From NCBI GenBank assembly GCA_023663735.1, contig JAMPGV010000011.1, positions 1 through 52,725 on the forward strand: a stretch of 52,725 nucleotides of DNA, given 5' to 3'. This document shows, one piece after another, positions 39,660-47,193 of this stretch; position 1 is the stretch's first letter, and the number at the start of each line of letters is the position of its first letter. This DNA comes from Muribaculum sp. (lineage in GTDB: Bacteria; Bacillota; Clostridia; Lachnospirales; Lachnospiraceae). Both the position numbers and the translations under genes were made by a program. The notes below the pieces were generated by a model that had not been told where the DNA came from, made no database searches, and worked only from the letters and a program-made list of their open reading frames with translations.

Positions 39660-41141
39660 ATGGATGAGACAACCAAAACGGGACAAGGCCAGGCGGGTGC
39701 GTATTTGACCGTGTATCTTACGCTTACGATGACGATCGTCCTATCGCTTTGTCTGGCCTTGATTGAAGGTGTGCGGCAAAACGCTGTTTTTCTGGAGGCG
39801 CAATGTGTGACGGATATCGGGTTAAACAGCATTCTGGCGGAATATCACAGGGAGCTTCTCGCGCAGTACAATCTTTTTGCCATTGATTCTTCCTATGGGA
39901 GCGTTTTGCCGCAGACAGCCGCCACCGCAGAGCATCTCAGAGAATATGTGGAGAAGAATTTATCTTCCGAGGATGTGTTCATGGACTGGCTTTTGTACAG
40001 GGATTTTCTGGGAATACGGCCGGAGTCTGTTGAGGTGACAAGAGTGTCGATTTTGACGGATGAAAAGGGGGCGGTGTTTAGAAAGCGCGCGGCGGAAGCG
40101 CTGTGGGATGATTTGAATCTGAATTTGTTTCAGGAACTGCAGCAATGGATGCAAGTCGTGGAATCGGAACAGCTCATGGAGAGAGACGTCTTGTCGGAAA
40201 AGGAGAAATTGGATAAAAAGTTGGATTCCTATAACGGAAAGACGATTCAGATTTCAGAGACGGAATGGATTGACGTAGAAGTGGTAAACCCTACCGCTGC
40301 ATTAGAGAAAAAGAGGAAGGACGGAATCCTAAAATGGGTTGTCGATGATCCCGGAGCGTTGTCGGAGAAGCGCATTTCGACCAGTAATTCCATTCTCACA
40401 AGAATGGCGATCGGCAAGATCAATCAAGGGAATATCGAGATTGAAAAGCCGGAGGAAGCGGAGAAGCTTTTGGAACGATTTCTTTTTCAAGAATATCTGA
40501 TGCGCTATATGGGGTATTACGGTGCGGAGGACGAGGAGAGCGCCCTGACTTATCAGATTGAGTATTTGATTATGGGTAAAACAGGCGATTATGAGAATTT
40601 ACAGAGCGTGGTCAATCAGATTTTTACCATACGGGAAGCCGCCAATCTCATATACCTGCTCTCCGATCAGGAGAAATGCGCCGCGGCGGAGGTTGTGGGG
40701 ACTGTGCTGGCCGGAGCGATGGGAATTCCGGAGGCCGGGGTGCTGTTAAAGATGATTCTGCTGTGCGGATGGTCATTTGCAGAAAGTCTTTATGATATGG
40801 AATGTCTGATGGCGGGAGAGCGCGTGGTATTACAAAAGACGTCCGACACATGGCATTATAATTTGGAGAGCGCGTTAAAATTGTCGAAAGTGGAGAGGGG
40901 AAGTCAAACCGGGGGATTGTCCTATGCGGATTATCTTAGAATTCTGCTGTGGCTGCAGCCGGAAGAGACACTGACCGCCCGGGCTATGAATATGGTGGAG
41001 ACGGATATCCGGCAGACTCCCGGCAACGCGTCTTTCCGTCTGGACGGCTGTCTGGACACCGTGGAAGCCTGTGTAGGGATCAAGAGTGTGTACGGTTATA
41101 CCTGTGAGATTACCGGGTGTAAAAGCTATGCCGCGGAATAG
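39660..41141 (+). CDS. DUF5702-type Tad-associated membrane protein
   Basis: A 493-residue protein with one N-terminal hydrophobic segment (GAYLTVYLTLTMTIVLSLCL) that starts like a TadE/TadG pseudopilin, then a large extracytoplasmic domain rich in charged helices. The first 70 residues, including the Gln-Cys-rich QNAVFLEAQCVTDIGLNSIL and YHRELLAQYNLFAIDSSYG, are what I associate with DUF5702, found in Tad clusters of Lachnospiraceae. It may be a minor tip or anchoring component. GGAGGCGG precedes ATG 39660, 14 bp after flp1. A palindromic element is inserted after its stop. Confidence 0.72.
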   Translation: MDETTKTGQGQAGAYLTVYLTLTMTIVLSLCLALIEGVRQNAVFLEAQCVTDIGLNSILAEYHRELLAQYNLFAIDSSYGSVLPQTAATAEHLREYVEKNLSSEDVFMDWLLYRDFLGIRPESVEVTRVSILTDEKGAVFRKRAAEALWDDLNLNLFQELQQWMQVVESEQLMERDVLSEKEKLDKKLDSYNGKTIQISETEWIDVEVVNPTAALEKKRKDGILKWVVDDPGALSEKRISTSNSILTRMAIGKINQGNIEIEKPEEAEKLLERFLFQEYLMRYMGYYGAEDEESALTYQIEYLIMGKTGDYENLQSVVNQIFTIREAANLIYLLSDQEKCAAAEVVGTVLAGAMGIPEAGVLLKMILLCGWSFAESLYDMECLMAGERVVLQKTSDTWHYNLESALKLSKVERGSQTGGLSYADYLRILLWLQPEETLTARAMNMVETDIRQTPGNASFRLDGCLDTVEACVGIKSVYGYTCEITGCKSYAAE

Positions 41142-41157
41142 AGAACGGCAAAACAAA

Positions 41158-41389
41158 ATCAAAGCAAAATAGGCGATTGCGAAACGATATTTTTTCGGAA
41201 TCCGAATTGTGCAGATTGTATATTCATAAGCAGACCCTAGCGAACCGCTGGCACTTAGATGCTGTATTTTAGCATCTTATGTGCCGTTGCGGTGAGGTGG
41301 GAGCGAAAGCGGGTCTGCGTTGAATGTGTAATTTGCACAATGACTCTTTGTAAATTAGAGCGTTTCGCAAACGCCTATCAAAGCAAAAT
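41158..41389 (-). mobile_element. MITE-like palindromic element, copy D (206 bp) with perfect 13-bp duplication
   Basis: The element is 41171-41376, inverted relative to B, C and E. Its outer 15 bases form an inverted repeat with one mismatch (AGGCGATTGCGAAAC against the complement of GTTTCGCAAACGCCT). Both flanks read ATCAAAGCAAAAT (41158-41170 and 41377-41389), a perfect 13-bp target duplication. The central hairpin AGATGCT-GTATTTT-AGCATCT carries stem bases different from copies B and C but stays fully paired. It ends 34 nt before the TadE-like start codon, inside the tad operon. Confidence 0.92.
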
Positions 41390-41410
41390 ATGGAAAGGAG
41401 GCGGGCGGCG

Positions 41411-42490
41411 ATGCCTTTTTTATGGAATATCATAAGTCATATTACTGTGAAACTGTTGACAAGATTCAAAAGTCCTTCTCCAAAGCATAGGAATCATACC
41501 GTCCTCGGATATTTCATAGAGAGGGCATCGTTGCCTGCCTTTTTAGGGAAAAAGCTTTCTGCGGGCATGACTGTAGAGGCGTCGATTGTACTGCCGCTTT
41601 TCTTATTCTTTTTTGTGAATCTGGGAAGTGCCATGGAGATGATCCGGCTGCACGGAAATCTGCAGCTCGCGTTGTGGGACGTGGGGAACCGTATGTGTGT
41701 CTATGGGTATGCCCTAAACGATCAGGACAGAATAGCGGACAGCGCCGGAGAGGAAAGCACCGCTGGTGGGACTGGCGGTGCTGGTGGGACTGACGGTGCC
41801 GATGGGGCTAGCGGAGCAGGAGAGGACTGGCGGCAGGAATTAGGCGATATTGTCTGGTCCTACACATATGTAAAGAGTCAGGTGGTAAATTATGCGGGAG
41901 AGCGTTATTTGGAGTCATCCCCCTTAAACGGAGGCGTGGGCGGGCTGGCATTTTGGGAGAGCGATGTGCAGAAAGATGTGCAAGGAGATGCGCAGGGGGA
42001 TGGGTTAGAAGGAGCTTCCGGAGACATTTTGGATCTTATCATGACTTATCAGGTATCGCCGTGGCTGCAGATCCCTTTTGTGCGGCCGTTTCGGATGTCC
42101 AACCGCTATTACGGAAGATACTGGACCGGGTATGAACTGCAGGCGGATGCGGGGGAGCCGGGGAGTGCGGAAGACGGAAGCGATGTGGTATATGTGGCGG
42201 AAAACGCCAGCGTATATCATGAAAGGCGGGATTGTACACACCTACAGCTTCGGATTAGGAAAGTGACCTTGGATGAAGTCGGGGATATCCGAAACGGGAG
42301 CGGCGCGCGGTATCAGCTGTGTTCCAAGTGCAAGAACCATGGTTTACGGGGATTTGTTTACATTGCTTACGAAGGCAACGCTTACCATTATGACGGACAG
42401 TGTTCCGGATTAAAACGGACGGTTTATACCATTCCCCGGCAGCAGGCGTCGCAATACAGGCCGTGTTCAAGATGCGCCCTTGTACCATGA
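41411..42490 (+). CDS. TadE-like pseudopilin with two C-terminal Cys/His motifs
   Basis: A 359-residue protein. The hydrophobic segment SAGMTVEASIVLPLFLFFFV (about residues 52-72) has the TadE prepilin-like pattern with Glu at +5 of a potential cleavage. A Gly/Ala/Asp-rich low-complexity stretch (about 120-140) follows. The C-terminus holds two copies of a motif resembling Ada-like metal sites: YHERRDCTHL...QLCSKC and YHYDGQCSGL...RPCSRC, each Y-H-x-CxxL then CxxC. They may bind zinc outside the cell. ATG 41411 has AAGGAGG upstream; an earlier start at 41390 has none. It likely belongs to the pilus tip or base. Confidence 0.75.
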   Translation: MPFLWNIISHITVKLLTRFKSPSPKHRNHTVLGYFIERASLPAFLGKKLSAGMTVEASIVLPLFLFFFVNLGSAMEMIRLHGNLQLALWDVGNRMCVYGYALNDQDRIADSAGEESTAGGTGGAGGTDGADGASGAGEDWRQELGDIVWSYTYVKSQVVNYAGERYLESSPLNGGVGGLAFWESDVQKDVQGDAQGDGLEGASGDILDLIMTYQVSPWLQIPFVRPFRMSNRYYGRYWTGYELQADAGEPGSAEDGSDVVYVAENASVYHERRDCTHLQLRIRKVTLDEVGDIRNGSGARYQLCSKCKNHGLRGFVYIAYEGNAYHYDGQCSGLKRTVYTIPRQQASQYRPCSRCALVP

Positions 42491-42585
42491 GTTCTCCATA
42501 GTTACGGTAAGTATGGACACTTGGCCGTTCTATGCTTCGGATCAAACGATTATGTATGGCCGATGGGCGGAGGTAGAGGTAAATT

Positions 42586-43029
42586 ATGCGGGAATTAATA
42601 TTTTTATGCTATTTGGCGGTTTTGTCCGTATTTGATTGGCGGGAAAGAAAAGTTCCTTTGCTTTTGTTGGGAGGAGGCGGAATTTTGGCGCTGGCAGATG
42701 CTGCCAGCCGGATGATACGGAGTCCGCAGGATCTGGAGTGGCTGTTTTTGGCGGCGCTTTTGAGTTGTATACCGGGACTTTTTTTGCTTGCCACGGCACG
42801 GCTGACAGGAAAAGCGGGGTATGGGGACGGTCTGGCGCTGTTGAATACAGGTCTCTTTACGGATTACAAGACAGGCATCTTCCTGTTGTGCATAAGTATG
42901 CTGCTGATGTCATTCTTTGCCGTGGGCATGGCGGCGGTGAAGAAAGCGGGAAGATCTACCAAGCTGCCCTATCTACCGTTTTTGGCGGCGGCTTACGGTG
43001 CGCATCTTTTTATATTGTCTATGGAGTAA
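42586..43029 (+). CDS. Prepilin peptidase-like protein, A24 family, second copy
   Basis: A 147-residue polytopic protein with about four membrane segments. SVFDWRERKVP and TGKAGYGDGLALL hold the two catalytic aspartates in the A24 positions, so it should be active. It shares little sequence with the first copy at 34133 beyond these motifs. With several distinct prepilin-like substrates in the cluster (Flp1, DUF5702, two TadE-like proteins), the two peptidases may divide the work. GGAGGTAGAGG precedes ATG 42586. Confidence 0.8.
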   Translation: MRELIFLCYLAVLSVFDWRERKVPLLLLGGGGILALADAASRMIRSPQDLEWLFLAALLSCIPGLFLLATARLTGKAGYGDGLALLNTGLFTDYKTGIFLLCISMLLMSFFAVGMAAVKKAGRSTKLPYLPFLAAAYGAHLFILSME

Positions 43030-43050
43030 AGACCTAGAATAGAGTGTGCG

Positions 43051-43668
43051 GTGTTTATGCCGGAAGCGGAATCAGGTTCCGTTGCTTCAGAACGGGAGAA
43101 GCGTATGGGAAAGGTAGGAAAACAGATGGGAAAAGTAGGGAAACGGATGCGGAAGGTCGGGAAAACAGATGGGAAAGGCAGGGAAACAGATGCGAAGGTC
43201 GGGAAATTCATATGGAAGGATGACGGTGGAAACGATAGAAAGGCAGATGCGTATTTTACCGTGGAGGCTGCGCTGGTGATGCCTTTCGTAATCGGAGCCG
43301 TGCTGGTAACGGTCTATCTGTTGTTTTTTCAATACGATCGGTGCCTTATGGAACAGAATGCGGGAAAAATCATTCTGTGGGGATGCGCGCGGCATAATGA
43401 GGACAATAGCGGGCTGGTTGCGCAGCTGTCGGAACTGGCTCGGCAGAAAGACGAACGCTATCTTTCTTGGAAGGCGGAGGATACTCAAATTGTTCTAAAG
43501 GGCAATCGTCTTACCGTTCAGTGTTCCGGAGAATTGATTTTTCCGTTTTCGGGGGAGCTGTTTGGGTTTGGGGACGGCGTATGGGAGAGCGAGGTCTCCT
43601 ATGAGGGTCATCGGGTAAAACCGGTAAATTTTATCAGAAATTGCAAAAGAATAACGGGAGGAAAGTAA
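43051..43668 (+). CDS. TadE-like pseudopilin with repetitive basic N-terminus
   Basis: A 205-residue protein. ADAYFTVEAALVMPFVIGAV (about residues 66-86) is the prepilin-like segment with Glu in the expected place; the rest is an extracytoplasmic domain of 110 residues. The first 60 residues are very basic and repetitive (MGKVGKQMGKVGKRMRKVGK), encoded by about 18-bp purine-rich DNA repeats at 43100-43215. Start is uncertain: GTG 43051 gives 205 residues, ATG 43105 (GGGAGAAG upstream) gives 187, and a start after the repeat is also possible. The gene ends flush with the next ATG. Confidence 0.68.
   Translation: MFMPEAESGSVASEREKRMGKVGKQMGKVGKRMRKVGKTDGKGRETDAKVGKFIWKDDGGNDRKADAYFTVEAALVMPFVIGAVLVTVYLLFFQYDRCLMEQNAGKIILWGCARHNEDNSGLVAQLSELARQKDERYLSWKAEDTQIVLKGNRLTVQCSGELIFPFSGELFGFGDGVWESEVSYEGHRVKPVNFIRNCKRITGGK
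43100..43215 (+). repeat. About 18-bp purine-rich tandem repeat in a TadE-like gene
   Basis: Units of the form ATGGGAAAGGTAGGGAAAC recur about six times with drift, first in frame (MGKVGK) and later with changed reading. The DNA resembles the purine-rich repeats at 35655 and 39160 in base bias, not in sequence. Confidence 0.75.
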
Positions 43669-44811
43669 ATGTTAGAGACAGAATTTATCAGAAATCTGCA
43701 CTGTAATTATGAGAGGGTTCATCTGCCCGAGAGGCCGGATGACCAGAGATACCAGTATTGCATCCTGACCAGAGGAGGGATCAGGGGGCTGCTTCCCTGT
43801 AGTCTGCGTTATATCAACGGACAGGCCTATCTCTATTATGACATTACATCAAGGCAGAATGTGGCGCAGTTGTACGCAAAGCAAGTCATCGATAGGGAAT
43901 GGATAAAGGACTTTTTCTGGAGTTATCGCCAAGTGCGAAGGGAACTGGGCAGATTTCTGCTGGATGAGGAAAATATTCTGGTCTATCCGGAGCAGATTTT
44001 TCAGGATTTGAGCAGCCATAATTTTATCTTTTTGTATCTGCCCTATTATGGGGAGGAAAACGGCAATGAGAACGGCATGATGAAATTTCTTGAATTTGTG
44101 CTGGGGCATATGGATTATGAGGACGAGAAATTGGTGGAATGTATGTATTCCATGTATGAGCAGTATGAGAAGAACGGCTCCGTCTATTTACAGGAAAAGA
44201 TTTTTGAGGATGCGGCACAGCTGGATGCCAACGGGGAAGCCGCTTGTGCGCTGGAGGAGGAAAGCCGGATGGAAGAGGAAGGTTCGGAGGAGGCGGGCAA
44301 AATCGTTTCGTTACCGATCGTGCCGGAAGAATTGTTCAAACAGGAGAAAAAGGGATTGCTGGGGCGGCTGAGCGGAAGAAGGAAAAAGCAGGAAGAGCAG
44401 AAAGCGTCGTACAGGGAGAGTATGCTGGCGGCCATGGAGGGACGTGCCGTGGCGGAGAAAAATCCGTATGAGGAAGAAGAGTACGGAAAGACCGTTTATG
44501 TGGAACAAACGGAGAAAGGCACGGTTTTACATAAATTGTATACACCCGACGGCAGAGTGGCCATACAGTTGGAAAAGGAGAGTCTCACTATAGGAAAACA
44601 AAAGGGCGAGGTAGATCTGGTGCTGGAGGATGAATCGGTCAGCAGATTACATGCCAGAATCTATCTGGAGAATCAGATGGTTTATCTGGAAGATCTGAAT
44701 TCTACCAACGGAACCTTTAAAAACGGCCTGCGTCTGCAGCCCTATGAAAAGCGCAGATTGGAGGAGGACGACGAAATCCGGTTTGGAAAAATTCTGTTTG
44801 TTTACCGATGA
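43669..44811 (+). CDS. FHA-domain protein of the tad cluster (DUF6382-like N-terminus)
   Basis: A 380-residue cytosolic protein. Residues 1-180 (YQYCILTRGGIRGLLPCSLR, YLYYDITSRQNVAQLY, LLDEENILVYPEQIFQDL) form a domain I associate with DUF6382, similar in layout to YukC/EssB-type pseudokinase-like modules. A charged linker with EEEGSEEAGK and KKQEEQK follows, then a C-terminal FHA domain: LTIGKQKGEVDLVLEDESVS, RLHARIY, DLNSTNGTFKNG. FHA domains bind phosphothreonine, so the pilus may be under Ser/Thr kinase control; no kinase is in the window. GGGAGGAAAG precedes ATG 43669. It is the last gene of the tad unit. Confidence 0.85.
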   Translation: MLETEFIRNLHCNYERVHLPERPDDQRYQYCILTRGGIRGLLPCSLRYINGQAYLYYDITSRQNVAQLYAKQVIDREWIKDFFWSYRQVRRELGRFLLDEENILVYPEQIFQDLSSHNFIFLYLPYYGEENGNENGMMKFLEFVLGHMDYEDEKLVECMYSMYEQYEKNGSVYLQEKIFEDAAQLDANGEAACALEEESRMEEEGSEEAGKIVSLPIVPEELFKQEKKGLLGRLSGRRKKQEEQKASYRESMLAAMEGRAVAEKNPYEEEEYGKTVYVEQTEKGTVLHKLYTPDGRVAIQLEKESLTIGKQKGEVDLVLEDESVSRLHARIYLENQMVYLEDLNSTNGTFKNGLRLQPYEKRRLEEDDEIRFGKILFVYR

Positions 44812-44847
44812 TTTTATCTTTTTCCAAAATATTTCAGTAATATTTCG

Positions 44848-44876
44848 TTGGCATATCCGAAATGCTTTGCTATAAT
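44848..44876 (+). promoter_or_regulatory. Promoter for the rhomboid gene
   Basis: TTGGCA (44848-44853), 17-bp spacer, perfect TATAAT (44871-44876). Start expected near 44883, leaving a leader of about 118 nt that contains the 24-bp direct repeat. Confidence 0.8.
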
Positions 44877-44925
44877 TTATATCAGAGTCCGGAAAATCCG
44901 CAGAATGCTTTCAAGACAAGCGGGC

Positions 44926-44976
44926 AGGTATCCTGAGTTGATTCGGATGTGTAGGTATCTTGAGTCGATTCGGATG
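44926..44976 (+). repeat. 24-bp direct repeat in the rhomboid leader
   Basis: AGGTATCCTGAGTTGATTCG (44926-) and AGGTATCTTGAGTCGATTCG (44953-), both extended by GATG, are two copies spaced 27 bp with two mismatches. They lie between promoter and start codon. Confidence 0.75.
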
Positions 44977-45000
44977 GCGATTGACGCACAGGGGTAAGAA

Positions 45001-45663
45001 GTGGTACATTTAGTAAGGGTTTCGGATGCGGACGGGAAGAGGGTGATGCGGTTGTCGAGAAGATATAGGAATATACCATATGTCTGTATCCTTCTGGTGG
45101 CGGTCAATGTCATTGTCTTTTTCCTGAGTCTGCTGGGCGGGAATGTGTGGCACTATCTGGGGGGCGTGCAGCGGACGGGCATCGTACTCCGGCATGAGTA
45201 TGGAAGGCTGCTCTGGGCGATGTTTTTACATGCGGACACGGCGCATCTGTTCAACAATATGATCGTTCTGTTTTTTCTGGGGGCGATGATTGAGGAGGAG
45301 GTCGGACATATCTGCATTGCAGTCGTCTACTTTGTGTCGGGGATCGGCGGAAATGTGGTATCTTTGATCGGCAAAGTGATGAGCGGGAGCAATAGCCTTT
45401 CGATCGGCGCCAGCGGGGCGGTTTTTGGCCTGACCGGACTGCTTCTGGCATTGGTTTTGTTTTTGCCGGGATATCAGGAAAAAGTATCTCTGGTAAGAGT
45501 GGCATTGCTGATTTTATTGTCTTTATACGATGGATTTGCGCGTGACAGCGTGGATTATATGGCTCATTTGGGCGGATGTGTTGTGGGATTTCTGGCCGGT
45601 TCCGGTTTTGTTCTGGCGCGGAATCTGTGGCGCAGAAAAACGCAGCAAATAATAACGGATTGA
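45001..45663 (+). CDS. Rhomboid family intramembrane serine protease
   Basis: A 220-residue protein with six or seven membrane segments. The catalytic dyad is Ser138 in SIGASGAVFG and His189 in DYMAHLGGCVVGF; the HLFNNM motif supplies the oxyanion-hole histidine and asparagine, and GRLLWAMFLHA lies on the L1 side. Rhomboids cut single-span membrane proteins within the lipid bilayer. Its place right after the tad cluster invites the idea that it processes a TadE-like or pilin protein, but it has its own promoter. GTG 45001 follows GGGGTAAG; ATG 45046 is an alternative. Confidence 0.9.
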   Translation: MVHLVRVSDADGKRVMRLSRRYRNIPYVCILLVAVNVIVFFLSLLGGNVWHYLGGVQRTGIVLRHEYGRLLWAMFLHADTAHLFNNMIVLFFLGAMIEEEVGHICIAVVYFVSGIGGNVVSLIGKVMSGSNSLSIGASGAVFGLTGLLLALVLFLPGYQEKVSLVRVALLILLSLYDGFARDSVDYMAHLGGCVVGFLAGSGFVLARNLWRRKTQQIITD

Positions 45664-45697
45664 GGAAGCCGCATATGCGGCGGAATGCGAGGCAAGT

Positions 45698-46699
45698 TTG
45701 AATATTAATATTTACTATGGTGGAAGAGGAATTATTGATGACCCTACCGATTATGTCATCAATAAGATGCAGGAGGTACTGGAGGAGCTGCGTGTGAACG
45801 TGACGCGGTACAATCTGTATGAGATGAAAAATACGATTCCCACGCTGCCCCAGACATTGAAAGAGGCGGACGGAATTATTCTGGCCACTACGGTGGAATG
45901 GTTTGGATTGGGAGGATACATGCAACAGTTTCTGGACGCGTGCTGGCTGTACGGGGACAAGGAGTGCATCGCAAAAGTTTATATGTGTCCTGTCGTGATG
46001 TCCACAACTTACGGAGAGCGGGAGGCGAAGCTGGATCTGGCCAATGCATGGGAAATTTTGGGAGGACTTCCCTGCAGCGGTATCTGCGGCTATATCGAGA
46101 ACACGGTCGCACTGGAGATGAATGAAAATTATGTCCAGATCATCGAGAAGAAAGCCGAGAATCTGTATCGTACCATCAATCAGCGGGCGGCGAATTTTCC
46201 GGCCAGCAATCAGGCAGTCCGGCAGAAAATTGCCGTGTCGCAGACGATCAGCCTGTCCCCGCAGGAGACGGAGCAGTTATCCCGCTATGTCTCGGACGAC
46301 AGGTATGTACAGCGTCAGAAAGAAGATATTCAGGAACTGGCAAGTCTCTTCCGGGATAAGCTGAGCCAGAGCAGTGAGAATGAAGAAGAATATATTTCCG
46401 AGTTCAAAAAAATTTATAAACCGCAGGCCGGGTGTCAGGCTGCCTGTGTCATCCATATCGAGGAGAGAAGCAAGGCGCTTGTCCTGCATATCGCGGGGGC
46501 TGATTTTGAATGTGAATACGGCGCTTGCGAACAATCGGATATGGTGATGAATACCGGGCGCGGAACGCTGGAGGATATTGTAAACGGACGCATGACTTTC
46601 CAGAGAGCGTTTATGTCCGGAGCGATGACCATAAAGGGCGATATGAAGCTTTTGCGAATGCTGGATCAGGTTTTTCCTTTTGAAGACGCCAAAAAATAG
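45698..46699 (+). CDS. Flavodoxin-like/NADPH-dependent FMN reductase domain fused to an SCP2 domain
   Basis: A 333-residue cytosolic protein. Residues 1-160 have a flavodoxin-like fold: MNINIYYGGRGIIDDPTDYV at the start, ADGIILATTVEWFGLGGYMQ for the flavin loop, and VYMCPVVMSTTYGERE. A linker of about 70 residues leads to a C-terminal SCP2 (sterol carrier protein 2-like) domain, ACVIHIEERSKALVLHIAGA through MTIKGDMKLLRMLDQVF. SCP2 domains bind hydrophobic ligands. The combination suggests a flavin-dependent step on a lipid or quinone, but this is inference. The start is TTG 45698 with GCGAGGCAAG upstream. Confidence 0.75.
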   Translation: MNINIYYGGRGIIDDPTDYVINKMQEVLEELRVNVTRYNLYEMKNTIPTLPQTLKEADGIILATTVEWFGLGGYMQQFLDACWLYGDKECIAKVYMCPVVMSTTYGEREAKLDLANAWEILGGLPCSGICGYIENTVALEMNENYVQIIEKKAENLYRTINQRAANFPASNQAVRQKIAVSQTISLSPQETEQLSRYVSDDRYVQRQKEDIQELASLFRDKLSQSSENEEEYISEFKKIYKPQAGCQAACVIHIEERSKALVLHIAGADFECEYGACEQSDMVMNTGRGTLEDIVNGRMTFQRAFMSGAMTIKGDMKLLRMLDQVFPFEDAKK

Positions 46700-46739
46700 A
46701 AAAGAAAGAGAACTCTAAAACGATCTGTGGAGGTGCATC

Positions 46740-47150
46740 ATGGTAAAAGAAGATTGTATTTTTTGTAAAATTGCAAACGGGGAGATTCCTTCCAAAACGA
46801 TCTATGAGGATGAGCATTTCCGTGTGATTCTGGATTTGGGTCCGGCTACCAGAGGACATGCGTTGGTTCTCCCGAAATCCCATGCGGACAATCTCTATGA
46901 GCTGCCCGACGAAACGGCCGCGCGTCTCCTTCCGACGGCGAAAACGGTTGCGGTGAAACTGCGGGACAAGCTGCAATGTGACGGCTTGAATCTGGTGCAG
47001 AATAATGGAGAGACCGCAGGGCAGACGGTTATGCATTTTCATTTGCACATGATTCCGCGGTATGAGAAAGACGGGCAGGAGATCAACTGGGTTCCCGGGA
47101 AGCCTTCTCCCGAGGAGCTTGACGCTGTTCTGCGGCAGATTACGGAATAA
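46740..47150 (+). CDS. HIT-family nucleotide hydrolase (HinT-like)
   Basis: A 136-residue protein of the histidine triad family. CIFCKIANGEIPSKTIYEDE is the canonical N-terminus with a zinc-type CxxC, and QTVMHFHLHMIPRYE holds the HxHxH triad. HinT-like enzymes hydrolyse nucleoside phosphoramidates such as AMP-lysine. The length and both motifs are typical. GTGGAGGTG precedes ATG 46740. It lies between the flavodoxin-SCP2 gene and the fumarase genes, without an obvious functional link. Confidence 0.94.
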   Translation: MVKEDCIFCKIANGEIPSKTIYEDEHFRVILDLGPATRGHALVLPKSHADNLYELPDETAARLLPTAKTVAVKLRDKLQCDGLNLVQNNGETAGQTVMHFHLHMIPRYEKDGQEINWVPGKPSPEELDAVLRQITE

Positions 47151-47193
47151 AAGAGTACGGGATAGATGAGAATACTCAACGGGGAGAACACCT

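Noticed and set aside
9694..41376. CRISPR array
   Set aside because: The repeats are long palindromes at irregular, multi-kb distances, with no spacer units and no cas genes.
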